The notes under the pieces: generated by a model
Databases searched by the model: none
Seen by the model: only the letters and a program-made list of their open reading frames with translations
What the model was told of the DNA's origin: nothing
Shown: piece by piece, positions 56,629 through 64,000 of the stretch
Position numbering within the stretch: the stretch's first letter is position 1
Layout: every line of letters starts with the position of its first letter
Assembly: GCF_000939975.1 (NCBI RefSeq)
Contig: NZ_LK391969.1
Coordinates: 3,004,600-3,068,599, forward strand
Source: Pseudomonas saudimassiliensis
Lineage (GTDB): Bacteria > Pseudomonadota > Gammaproteobacteria > Pseudomonadales > Pseudomonadaceae
Length of the DNA stretch: 64,000 nt
Reading direction: 5' to 3'
Translations under genes and position numbers: made by a program

Positions 56629-58278
56629 ATGTTAACTGGTGCCACATCACTCGATCTTGTCAAGGATGAACTTTTCGCCAGTGTCGCTGGCGTTGAGGAT
56701 CTGCTACAGCAATTTCTCGAGGAAAGACACAACGGCAGCTTGCTGCAGCGGGCCATCGAAGGCCTGCAACAACTGCGGGGTACGCTCAACCTGATCGAGT
56801 TGGACGGGGCGGCGCTGCTGCTGGAAGAAATGATCGCCCTGGCGACCGATATTCCGGAGCACGAGGGTGAGAGTCGCAACGAGCCGCTGTCGGCGCTGTG
56901 CAACAGCCTGTTCCTGCTGCAGCGGTACCTGCACCTGTGTCGCCAGCAGGGCGCCGAGCGCCCCGAGTTGCTGCTGCCGACCATCAATGAGCTGCGGGCC
57001 CACCGCCCGGACACGCCGCCGCTGCCCGAAAGCCATTTCTACCCGCTCGATCCGCAGCGTGTGCCCCTGGCCTTGCGTGACGGCGCAAAGGAACCCCTGG
57101 ACAAGCGAACCTTCTCCCGCTTGCGGCAGATGTATCAGATCGGCTTGCTGGGTATGTTGCGCGACGAGCGCCCGACGGCAGGCATGAGCCTGATGCAACG
57201 GGCCCTGCAGCGTCTGGAAACCAGCTTGGCTGATCGGCCGGCCACCCTGTGCTGGGTGGCCGCTGCCTCCCTTGAAGCCATCAGTGGCGCGCCCTTGCAA
57301 CTGACCATGGAACGCAAGCGCCTGTATGCGCGGCTGGATCGTGAGATCAAGCGGCTGGTCGCCGGGCAGGAGGGCACCGAAGGTGCGGCGCTGTATCGGG
57401 ATCTGCTGTATCTGATTGCCCTGGGTGATGCCGGGGGTGTGCTGGGCGCGGAGGTGCGCCGCGCCTTCGATCTGCCGGACCCGGGCTATACCGAGGCGAC
57501 TCTGGAGCGCAGCTTCGGCGCCCTGCAGGGGCCGGGCGCCGATGTCATGCGCTCGGTGGCCGAGGCGCTGCACGAGGAAATCGCCGGCGTGAAGGATCTG
57601 CTGGACTTGCTGGCCCGCAACGCGGGCGATGCGGACCAGTCCCTGGACACCTTGGATACTGCGCTGCAGCGCCTGTGGAAGACGCTGGAGATGCTTGATC
57701 TGCAGGAGATCGCGGCGCGGATCCGGCAGGCAGCCGGCCAGTTGCAGGGTTGGCAGCCCGGCAATAATGGCGTGCTTGAGCAGGTCGCCGACGCGGTGCT
57801 GCATGCGGAGCTCAGGATCAACCGCCTGGAAAGTGAAGGCGAGGTGGTCGCTGCCCTCGACGGCGAGCGCGTCGCTGGGCCGGTCGAACTCAAGGAAGCA
57901 CATATCGTCCTGGTGGAAGAGTCCCAGGCCGGGTTGGCCCTGGCCCGGCGGGCCATCACGGCCTATATCGAATCGGGCAGCGACCGGATGCACCTGCTGA
58001 ATGTACCCGCGACACTGGAAGCCGTGCGCGGCGGGCTGATCTTCCTGGGCATGACCCGGGCGGCGAATATCATTCGCAGCGCGTCGCGCTTCATCCGCGA
58101 AGCGATGCTCGAACAGCAGGCTGTCCCGGACACGCAACAGTTGGAGGTGCTGGCGGATGCCTTGACCAGCATCGAATTCTATCTCGAGTCGGCAGAACGC
58201 TCATCGGTCGGGACGGGTGATGTCCTGCGTCTGGCCGAGGACAGTCTCGCTGAACTCGGCTACGGCGTCGGAGCCTGA
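56629..58278 (+). CDS. fimL: Type IV pilus/twitching-motility regulator FimL
   Basis: A 549-residue cytoplasmic protein resembling the N-terminal part of ChpA. It has two regions like histidine phosphotransfer (Hpt) domains, around residues 1-130 and 280-420, but I see no phospho-accepting His motif in place, as described for FimL. In P. aeruginosa, FimL supports cAMP-dependent type IV pilus assembly through the Pil-Chp system and CyaB. Neighbour order (crotonase upstream, nudC downstream) agrees with PAO1 as recalled. AAGGAG lies about 9 bases before the ATG. Confidence 0.87.
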   Translation: MLTGATSLDLVKDELFASVAGVEDLLQQFLEERHNGSLLQRAIEGLQQLRGTLNLIELDGAALLLEEMIALATDIPEHEGESRNEPLSALCNSLFLLQRYLHLCRQQGAERPELLLPTINELRAHRPDTPPLPESHFYPLDPQRVPLALRDGAKEPLDKRTFSRLRQMYQIGLLGMLRDERPTAGMSLMQRALQRLETSLADRPATLCWVAAASLEAISGAPLQLTMERKRLYARLDREIKRLVAGQEGTEGAALYRDLLYLIALGDAGGVLGAEVRRAFDLPDPGYTEATLERSFGALQGPGADVMRSVAEALHEEIAGVKDLLDLLARNAGDADQSLDTLDTALQRLWKTLEMLDLQEIAARIRQAAGQLQGWQPGNNGVLEQVADAVLHAELRINRLESEGEVVAALDGERVAGPVELKEAHIVLVEESQAGLALARRAITAYIESGSDRMHLLNVPATLEAVRGGLIFLGMTRAANIIRSASRFIREAMLEQQAVPDTQQLEVLADALTSIEFYLESAERSSVGTGDVLRLAEDSLAELGYGVGA

Positions 58279-58282
58279 CAAC

Positions 58283-59116
58283 GTGCACAGATTCACCCGC
58301 TTCACCGCCTCGCTTACCGCTGAAACCCAGGACGGTGGCTGGGTACTCATCCGCCATGAACAGTCCTTTGCCATGTATCAGGGCAACCTGCTGCATGATC
58401 CAGACATGGCGCGGTACCTCGGCGATGCGGATTACCAGCTGACCCTGGGGCTGGTGGATGATCAGCCGTGCCGGCTGGTGCGGGTGAGGGAGCAGATCGA
58501 TCTGCCCGGGCTGTCCTGGCATGGGCTGCGCAGCCTGCTGGGGCAGGTGGATGATGTCACCTTTCGCCTGCTCGGGGTGGCCCAGCAGCTGGATATCTGG
58601 CACGACACCCACCGGTTCTGCGGCCGCTGCGGCCAGCCGACCCAGGTCCGTGCGGATGAGCGGGCGATGGAGTGCAGCGGCTGCGGTAATCGGCAATATC
58701 CGAAGCTGGCGCCCTGCATCATCGTGCTGGTCACCCGCGGTGAGGAAGTGTTGCTGGCCCGCTCAGCGAATTTTCGCGCAGGGTTCTTCAGCACTCTGGC
58801 CGGCTTCATCGAGCCCGGCGAATCGGCGGAGGAGGCGCTGCGCCGCGAGGTCATGGAAGAGGTCGGGGTCACCGTCGATCATATTGAATATCTGGGTAGC
58901 CAGAACTGGCCGTTTCCCAACTCCCTGATGCTGGGTTTCCATGCCACCTATACCGGCGGCGAGATCGTGCCCCAACCGGGCGAGATCGAAGAGGCGCACT
59001 GGTGGAACATCCATCAGCTGCCCGCCATACCACCCCCGGGCACCATCTCCCGTTGGCTGATCGACTGTTATCTGGCGCGGCTGGCCGGCCAGCCGCAGCC
59101 CCCCGTCCCGGCTTGA
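58283..59116 (+). CDS. nudC: NAD+ diphosphatase NudC (NADH pyrophosphatase)
   Basis: A 277-residue Nudix hydrolase. A four-Cys zinc ribbon (CGRCGQ and CSGCG) precedes the catalytic domain; the Nudix box runs from GFIEPGESAEEALRREVMEE, and the NADH-specific SQNWPFPNSLMLGF follows. It hydrolyses NAD(H) and removes NAD caps from RNA. The start is GTG four bases after the fimL stop, with CGGAG upstream; the longer reading from 58217 overlaps fimL and lacks homology. Confidence 0.94.
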   Translation: MHRFTRFTASLTAETQDGGWVLIRHEQSFAMYQGNLLHDPDMARYLGDADYQLTLGLVDDQPCRLVRVREQIDLPGLSWHGLRSLLGQVDDVTFRLLGVAQQLDIWHDTHRFCGRCGQPTQVRADERAMECSGCGNRQYPKLAPCIIVLVTRGEEVLLARSANFRAGFFSTLAGFIEPGESAEEALRREVMEEVGVTVDHIEYLGSQNWPFPNSLMLGFHATYTGGEIVPQPGEIEEAHWWNIHQLPAIPPPGTISRWLIDCYLARLAGQPQPPVPA

Positions 59117-59133
59117 AATGACAAGGAGTCGTC

Positions 59134-59778
59134 ATGCAATACGCTGGTCTGGCAGTGCTCGTGGGCTGCCTCGCACTCTTGCTGCTGTTTCTGCTGGCAC
59201 GTCTGGGCTGGCGCCTGGAATGGCTGCTCGGCTGGCTCAAGGGCATGCTGCTGTTGGCCATGCTGGGCGGCTGCGCGGCCATCGCACTGGTGGCCTGGGA
59301 GCTGTATCAATTCCGGCCGATCATCGACGGTCAACAGATCGCCATCCTGGAACTGCGGGAAAGCGCGCCGCAGAAGTACAACGCCGTCCTGCGCGCCGCC
59401 GACCGCACCGAGCAGATGTCGATCGAAGGTGATCTCTGGGAGCTGGAAGTGCAGGTGCTGCGCTGGCAGGGACTGGCCCATGCCCTTGGGCTGGAAGACG
59501 GCTATCGCCTGACCGGGCTCAGCGGGCGTTACCTCGCGTTGGAACAGCAGCGGGAGACCGCAGCGCAGAGCAGGGCCCCGCATGCTACGCCGCCATGGCG
59601 CGATGCCTGGGTCTGGCTGGACCGGCTGGATATGCACTGGCTCTATGCCGATGCCTTCGCCATCCGCTTCATGCCCGCAGTGGATGGTGCCCGCTACGCT
59701 ATCGAGATCGGTGCGACCGGACTATCGCCGGTGGCGATGAGTCCCCAGGCGTTGTCCGCCTTGAAGGGGTTCGAGTAG
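59134..59778 (+). CDS. Conserved membrane protein of unknown function
   Basis: A 214-residue protein with two N-terminal membrane segments (about residues 3-24 and 33-56) and a soluble C-terminal domain of about 155 residues, rich in Leu, Trp and Arg. I do not recognise a characterised family. It follows nudC by 17 bases with AAGGAG before its ATG, so the two probably share a transcript. A similar gene lies after nudC in PAO1, as recalled. Confidence 0.75.
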   Translation: MQYAGLAVLVGCLALLLLFLLARLGWRLEWLLGWLKGMLLLAMLGGCAAIALVAWELYQFRPIIDGQQIAILELRESAPQKYNAVLRAADRTEQMSIEGDLWELEVQVLRWQGLAHALGLEDGYRLTGLSGRYLALEQQRETAAQSRAPHATPPWRDAWVWLDRLDMHWLYADAFAIRFMPAVDGARYAIEIGATGLSPVAMSPQALSALKGFE

Positions 59779-59813
59779 TCCCACCCGGGCGTGCACGGCG
59801 CACCGGATGGGAC
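59778..59813. terminator. Hairpin between convergent genes
   Basis: GTCCCACCCGG and CCGGATGGGAC form an 11-bp stem (one mismatch) around a 14-base loop, in the gap between the two-TM gene and the SDR gene. No T-run on either side. Confidence 0.55.
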
Positions 59814-59820
59814 CTGCCCA

Positions 59821-60588
59821 TCAGGACAGCATGCCGCCGTCCACATTGATGGCGGTACCGGTGGTGTAGCTTGATGCGTCACTCACCAGATACAGCACGG
59901 TGCCCGCCATCTCGCTCGGGTCAGCCGGACGGCCCAGCGGGATACGCTGCAACGCGGGCTTGAGGATGCTGTCGTTCTTCACCAGCGCCGAGGCGAACTT
60001 GGTGTCGGTCAAGCCCGGCAGCAGCGCATTGCAACGAATGCCGAACTGGGCGCATTCCTTGGCAAAGACCTTGGTCATGTTGATCACCGCCGCCTTAGTG
60101 ATCGAATAGATGCCCTGCATCATCCCCGGAACCAGGCCGTTGACCGAGGCCACATTGAGGATCGCGCCGCCGCCGTTCTCGCGCATCAGCTTGCCGGCTT
60201 CGACCGACATGAAGAAGTAGCCGCGAATATTCACGTCGACTGTCTTCTGGAATGCATCCAGATCGGTGTCCAGCACGTTGCCGAAGTAAGGGTTGGTGGC
60301 GGCGTTGTTGACCAGGATGTCCAGCTTGCCGAACTGGCCACGAATCGCCTCGATGGTTGCCTTGATCTGATCCATCTCGCCGATATGGCAGGCCAGGGCG
60401 GTAGCCTTGCCACCCGCGGCGACGATGGCATCGGCCACTTCCTGGCAGCCGTCGATCTTGCGGCTGGAGACGATGACGTGGGCGCCTTGCTGGGCCAGCA
60501 GCTTGGCGATGGCTTCACCGATACCACGGCTGGCGCCAGTTACCAGCGCAATTTTTCCGTCTAGATCGAACAGTTGGGTCTTCTGCAT
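59821..60588 (-). CDS. SDR-family oxidoreductase (complete active site)
   Basis: A 255-residue classical short-chain dehydrogenase. The cofactor motif is TGASRGIG (residues 17-24), followed by NNAATNPYFG, the active-site Ser in NVASVNG, YSITK (Tyr and Lys in place) and a DGGMLS end. It is likely NADP-linked, judged by the Arg-Lys after beta-strand 2 (SSRKIDG). The substrate is unknown. It contrasts with the SDR at 20381-21169, which has lost Tyr and Lys. Confidence 0.9.
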   Translation of the reverse strand: MQKTQLFDLDGKIALVTGASRGIGEAIAKLLAQQGAHVIVSSRKIDGCQEVADAIVAAGGKATALACHIGEMDQIKATIEAIRGQFGKLDILVNNAATNPYFGNVLDTDLDAFQKTVDVNIRGYFFMSVEAGKLMRENGGGAILNVASVNGLVPGMMQGIYSITKAAVINMTKVFAKECAQFGIRCNALLPGLTDTKFASALVKNDSILKPALQRIPLGRPADPSEMAGTVLYLVSDASSYTTGTAINVDGGMLS

Positions 60589-60745
60589 GGGTCTTGTCCT
60601 TGAGTGAAGTTACCGATTCCGGGTCAATCTAATGCAGGGCGCCAGGGCTGCCAACCACGGACGTTGCTTATCAGGCAGCGTGTTGTTGGTGGATTGGTTG
60701 CGTCAATCAACAGGGGTTATTCCGGCCGGCCCGGCGCCGGGCATA

Positions 60746-60772
60746 AAAAAACCGGAGCCAGGCTCCGGTTTC
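60746..60772 (-). terminator. Intrinsic terminator of the SCP2 gene
   Basis: AAACCGGAG and CTCCGGTTT form a 9-bp stem with a 5-base loop. On the minus strand it is followed by a run of T, as expected for the gene ending at 60788. Confidence 0.9.
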
Positions 60773-60787
60773 TCATGGGTACGGCGA

Positions 60788-61102
60788 TCAGACCGGGAAG
60801 AGTTCGCCCAGCTTCAGGGCCAGCATCATGTCGCCTTCAGCGCGCAGTTTACCGCCCATGAACGCCTGCATGCCGTCGGTCTCGCCAGTGATGACACCGT
60901 TCAGCGTTTCGGAGTCCATGATCAGGGTTACGTTCGGGTCTTCCGCATCGCCTTGCTGCACGTTGCAGGTGCCGTCCTTGATGACGGCGTAGAAGTTGGA
61001 ATCATCCTCGATGTTGAATTGAAAAACCAGGTCCAGGCCAGCTGCGGCGGCCGGATTGAACTTGCCTTCCATGTTATTGATGATGTCAGCAACGGTAGTC
61101 AT
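60788..61102 (-). CDS. SCP2 sterol-binding domain protein
   Basis: A 104-residue single-domain protein. The SCP2 lipid-binding fold is recognised from the N-terminal helix (VADIINNMEGKFN), the ITGETDGMQAFMGGKLRAEG stretch and the C-terminal LALKLGEL. Such small proteins bind acyl chains or acyl-CoA; the physiological ligand is unknown in bacteria. The ATG at 61102 has AAGGAAG 7 bases upstream; the frame is open to 61129 without a ribosome site. It is monocistronic. Confidence 0.9.
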   Translation of the reverse strand: MTTVADIINNMEGKFNPAAAAGLDLVFQFNIEDDSNFYAVIKDGTCNVQQGDAEDPNVTLIMDSETLNGVITGETDGMQAFMGGKLRAEGDMMLALKLGELFPV

Positions 61103-61306
61103 GGATTCTTCCTTTATCGGATGTTTCATAGGGGCAACGGCAATCGTTGCAACGCAAGAATGATGTAACTGGTCAGAGGGTAGGGTGGGCCAGGGAAGCT
61201 GTCAACAAAAATCATACGGTCGTTTGAATCTTGCCCGTCTGTCTAGGTTGCGGGCTGATCCTGTATGCTTGGGTCAGTCATAGAATCGAATCATCTGGAG
61301 ATGCCT

Positions 61307-62326
61307 GTGGAGTGGATGGCCGAGTTTGGAATGTTTGCCGCAAAGGCGCTGACGGTGCTGCTGGCGGTGGTGTTCGTGCTGCTGTTGATCGCCTCGCTCA
61401 AGGGTCGCCAGCGCAAGGGCGAAGGCGCGCTGACCGTGACCCGCTTGAACGATCAGTTGGCCCGTATGACCGAACGCCTGGGCCAGGCGGTGCTGGACAA
61501 GCCGGCGCTCAAGGCGCTGCAGAAAACCCGCAAGCAGGAACTCAAGACGCGCGCCAAACAGAGCGCCGAGCGGCAGAAGGTCTTTGTGCTGAACTTCCAT
61601 GGCGATATCAAGGCCAGTGCCCTGGAGAACCTGCGCCATGAGGTAACCGCCGTGCTGGAACTGGCGACCCCGCAGGACGAGGTGATCGTCAAGCTCGAGA
61701 GCGGTGGCGGCATGGTGCACTCCTATGGGCTGGCGGCGGCGCAGCTTACCCGTGTGCGCGAAGCCGGCGTGCCGCTCACCGTGTGCGTCGACAAGGTGGC
61801 GGCCAGCGGCGGCTACATGATGGCCTGTATCGCCGATCGCATTCTGGTGGCGCCGTTCGCCATGCTCGGTTCTATTGGTGTGGTCGCCCAATTGCCGAAC
61901 TTCCACCGGGTGTTGAAGAAGCATGACGTCGACTACGAGATGCTCACCGCCGGCGAGTACAAGCGGACCCTGACGATGTTCGGTGAAAACACCGACAAGG
62001 GCCGGGAGAAATTCCAGGAGGACCTGGAGAATATCCATCATCTGTTCAAGCGTTTTGTCGGCCGCTATCGCCCGGTGCTGGATGTGGATGCGGTGGCTAC
62101 CGGCGAGGTATGGTTCGGCACCGAAGCGCTGGAGCGCGGCCTGGCCGACGAGGTCAATACCAGCGATGACTACGTCAACCGGCGCATCCGTCAGGCTGAC
62201 GTGTTCGAGGTGCACTATGCTCGGCCCAAGCGCCTGCAGGACCGTCTGACATCCAGCATGTCGGCGGCACTGGATCGTGTGCTGCTGACCTGGGCGTCCC
62301 GGCTGCATAATCAACGTTTCTGGTAG
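61307..62326 (+). CDS. sohB: Inner-membrane serine protease SohB (S49 family)
   Basis: A 339-residue protease related to SppA. One N-terminal membrane segment (about residues 9-30) is followed by a coiled region and the S49 domain. The nucleophile is the Ser in KVAASGGYMM and the general-base Lys is in GEYKRTLTMFGEN; GSIGVVAQLPN is also typical. It may help cleave signal-peptide remnants or periplasmic proteins. The GTG at 61307 aligns best with SohB N-termini and has CTGGAG 7-8 bases upstream; 61301 and 61316 (both ATG) are alternatives. Confidence 0.9.
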   Translation: MEWMAEFGMFAAKALTVLLAVVFVLLLIASLKGRQRKGEGALTVTRLNDQLARMTERLGQAVLDKPALKALQKTRKQELKTRAKQSAERQKVFVLNFHGDIKASALENLRHEVTAVLELATPQDEVIVKLESGGGMVHSYGLAAAQLTRVREAGVPLTVCVDKVAASGGYMMACIADRILVAPFAMLGSIGVVAQLPNFHRVLKKHDVDYEMLTAGEYKRTLTMFGENTDKGREKFQEDLENIHHLFKRFVGRYRPVLDVDAVATGEVWFGTEALERGLADEVNTSDDYVNRRIRQADVFEVHYARPKRLQDRLTSSMSAALDRVLLTWASRLHNQRFW

Positions 62327-62335
62327 GAGGCTGTC

Positions 62336-63322
62336 ATGTCCGAATTCAAGGCGTTACTGGTGTCCGAGGAACAGGGTGACTACGTCCGTCGCGTCGTCAC
62401 CCGGCAGTTGGCCGAGCTGCCGGTTGGCGAGGTGCTGATCCGCGTGCACTGGTCGTCGCTGAACTACAAGGACGCCATGTCCGCCAGCGGCAACAAGGGC
62501 GTTACCCGCAGCTACCCGCACACGCCCGGCATCGACGCGGCCGGGGTAGTGGAATCCAGTTCGGTGGCGGAGCTGGCCGTGGGTGATGAGGTTATCGTGA
62601 CTGGCTACGACCTGGGCATGAACACCCCGGGCGGCTTTGGTCAGTACATTCGGGTGCCCGCTGCCTGGGTGCTCAAGCGTCCGGCTGGCCTGACCCTGCG
62701 CGAGAGCATGGTGCTGGGCACCGCCGGCCTGACCGCCGCGCTCTGTATCGACAAACTGGAGCGGGCCGGCCTGACGCCCGGCTCGGGTCCGGTATTGGTT
62801 ACTGGCGCCACCGGTGGCGTCGGCAGCATCGCCGTCGCCATGCTCGCGCACCAGGGACACGAGGTGGTCGCGGTAACCGGCAAGGCCGACCGGGTCGATT
62901 TTTTGCGCGGCCTGGGTGCCAAGGAGGTGCTCAGCCGGGAGGAGCTGCAGGCGGGCACCGGCAAGGTGCTCCTGGGCGAGCGCTGGGCGGGAGCGGTGGA
63001 CACCGTCGGCGGGGATATCCTGTTCAATGTAGTGAAGTCCCTGCGCTATGACGCCAGCGTCGCCTGTTGTGGTCTCACCGCCGGCGGCCAGTTCCAGGCC
63101 AGTGTATTCCCGTTCATCCTGCGCAACGTCAACCTGCTGGGCGTCGACTCGGTGGAACAACCGCTGGTCGCCAAGGCCTCCATGTGGGATCGGCTGTCGC
63201 TACAGTGGAAAACCGACCTGAGCCAGCTGGAGCAGGAAATTACCCTGGACGCGCTGCCGGACTATATCGAGACCATTCTTGCCGGCGGCATGGTCGGCCG
63301 CGCCGTGGTCAATCTTGGCTGA
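62336..63322 (+). CDS. acuI: Acrylyl-CoA reductase (NADPH) AcuI/YhdH type
   Basis: A 328-residue medium-chain dehydrogenase/reductase without zinc ligands. HWSSLNYKDAMSASG, PHTPGIDAAGVV and the cofactor loop GATGGVGSIAV are the hallmarks of the YhdH/AcuI branch, which reduces toxic acryloyl-CoA to propionyl-CoA with NADPH. Propionyl-CoA would feed the 2-methylcitrate cycle encoded at 13398-20227, a plausible though indirect link. It follows sohB by 9 bases; GTAGGAGG lies ahead of the ATG. Confidence 0.9.
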   Translation: MSEFKALLVSEEQGDYVRRVVTRQLAELPVGEVLIRVHWSSLNYKDAMSASGNKGVTRSYPHTPGIDAAGVVESSSVAELAVGDEVIVTGYDLGMNTPGGFGQYIRVPAAWVLKRPAGLTLRESMVLGTAGLTAALCIDKLERAGLTPGSGPVLVTGATGGVGSIAVAMLAHQGHEVVAVTGKADRVDFLRGLGAKEVLSREELQAGTGKVLLGERWAGAVDTVGGDILFNVVKSLRYDASVACCGLTAGGQFQASVFPFILRNVNLLGVDSVEQPLVAKASMWDRLSLQWKTDLSQLEQEITLDALPDYIETILAGGMVGRAVVNLG

Positions 63323-63328
63323 CGGGCG

Positions 63329-64000
63329 ATGAGCACGCTCGATCTGTTCAACGAGGCGCAGCCGGGGCAGCGCATAGCCATGGGCGAGCAGGCGTTCATC
63401 TTCCCCGGCTACGCCCTGCCGTGGCTCGACCAGTTACTCCCGGCGCTGGAGGCCATCGAGCGCCAGGCACCGTTTCGACAGATGAGCACCCGGGGCGGGC
63501 GGCGGATGTCCGTGCAGAGCACCACCTGTGGCGACCTGGGCTGGATAGCCGCTGAACAGGGTTATCGCTACAGCACCATCGACCCCGGCAGCGGCCAACC
63601 CTGGCCCGCCATGCCTGAGAGCTTTCGCGAGCTGGCCCAGCGTGCCGCCGCGGAGGCCGGCTTCGACCACTTTGTCCCCGACACCTGCCTGATCAACCGC
63701 TACCTGCCTGGTGCCAAGCTCGGCCTGCATCAGGACAAGGATGAAAGCGACCTGGCCGCGCCCATCGTCTCGGTGTCCCTGGGCATGTCCGCGACTTTCC
63801 TGTTCGGTGGCTACCAGCGCTCCGACCGCCCGGCCAGGACGGTGCTCAATCATGGAGACGTGGTGGTCTGGGGCGGGGTAGACCGGATGCGGTTTCACGG
63901 GGTGTTGCCGGTGGGGGATATGCCGCATCCGCAACTCGGCCGGCAGCGGATCAATCTGACGCTGCGCAAGGCGCGTCATCGGGTGAAAAGCAGACCGGAC
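63329..64000 (+). CDS. alkB: DNA oxidative demethylase AlkB (3' end cut by window)
   Basis: At least 224 codons, open to the window end. It is an Fe(II)/2-oxoglutarate dioxygenase that repairs 1-methyladenine and 3-methylcytosine in DNA. The metal site is His-x-Asp in GLHQDKDE with the distal His in RFHGVLPV, and the 2-oxoglutarate-binding arginines are in RQRINLTLR. E. coli AlkB is 216 residues, so almost the whole protein is present. The start is 6 bases after the acuI stop, with only a weak ribosome site, suggesting coupling to acuI. Confidence 0.93.
   Translation, partial: MSTLDLFNEAQPGQRIAMGEQAFIFPGYALPWLDQLLPALEAIERQAPFRQMSTRGGRRMSVQSTTCGDLGWIAAEQGYRYSTIDPGSGQPWPAMPESFRELAQRAAAEAGFDHFVPDTCLINRYLPGAKLGLHQDKDESDLAAPIVSVSLGMSATFLFGGYQRSDRPARTVLNHGDVVVWGGVDRMRFHGVLPVGDMPHPQLGRQRINLTLRKARHRVKSRPD

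Overview
The window is a 64 kb chromosomal segment of a high-GC gammaproteobacterium of the family Pseudomonadaceae. OprI and the blocks cysB-cysH-thrH-pabB, folD-tRNAs-tig-clpP-clpX-lon-hupB-ppiD and fabI-yejFEB-yejA-yejA-mltD-gloB-rnhA-dnaQ-fimL-nudC follow, from memory, the gene order of Pseudomonas aeruginosa PAO1. A lineage such as Halopseudomonas or Stutzerimonas is plausible, but the genus cannot be fixed from the sequence alone. I see no transposase, integrase, phage, CRISPR or plasmid gene. This is core chromosome with a few lineage-specific insertions and many intergenic palindromes.

Layout. 1-4757: the end of tesA, a small unknown gene, an L,D-transpeptidase convergent with lipoprotein gene oprI, a GntP-type permease, a GNAT-like protein and a class I DAHP synthase. 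5008-8912: panE-like reductase, cysB, a REP doublet, cysH and thrH. 8913-9277 has no gene; it holds two long palindromic elements and a 7-bp triplicate repeat. 9278-13155 (minus): an inactive-transglutaminase/7TM membrane protein, a RimK-like ATP-grasp ligase and pabB, the last two translationally coupled. 13398-20227: the 2-methylcitrate (propionate) operon gntR-prpB-prpC-acnD-prpF, with two operator-like palindromes in front of gntR. 20381-22622: an SDR lacking its catalytic Tyr and Lys, folD, and a tRNA-Arg/His/Leu operon with a strong promoter. 22818-24633: a YqaA-type membrane protein and a haem-oxygenase-like diiron protein.

24965-33706: the protein-quality-control block tig, clpP, clpX, lon, hupB, ppiD. 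clpX and lon carry near-identical RpoH-type promoters. The gene-free stretch 24634-24964 holds only a possible tig promoter. 33934-42764: a four-gene tripartite RND pump resembling MuxABC-OpmB, with genes overlapping as ATGA, placed between ppiD and fabI. 42765-43039 carries a third palindromic element of the family seen at 8955-9228. 43040-52713 (minus): mltD, two tandem periplasmic binding proteins, the peptide/nucleoside-peptide ABC transporter and fabI. 52859-59778: gloB, a methyltransferase-like gene overlapping rnhA, which overlaps dnaQ; then a dienoyl-CoA isomerase, fimL (type IV pili), nudC and a two-TM hypothetical. 59821-64000: an SDR, an SCP2 protein, sohB, acuI and alkB, which runs off the end of the window.

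The most distinctive items are the three palindromic elements (A, B, C) with variable arms and a conserved inner core, the ATP-grasp/7TM pair, the orphan diiron oxygenase-like protein, and the matched heat-shock promoters.
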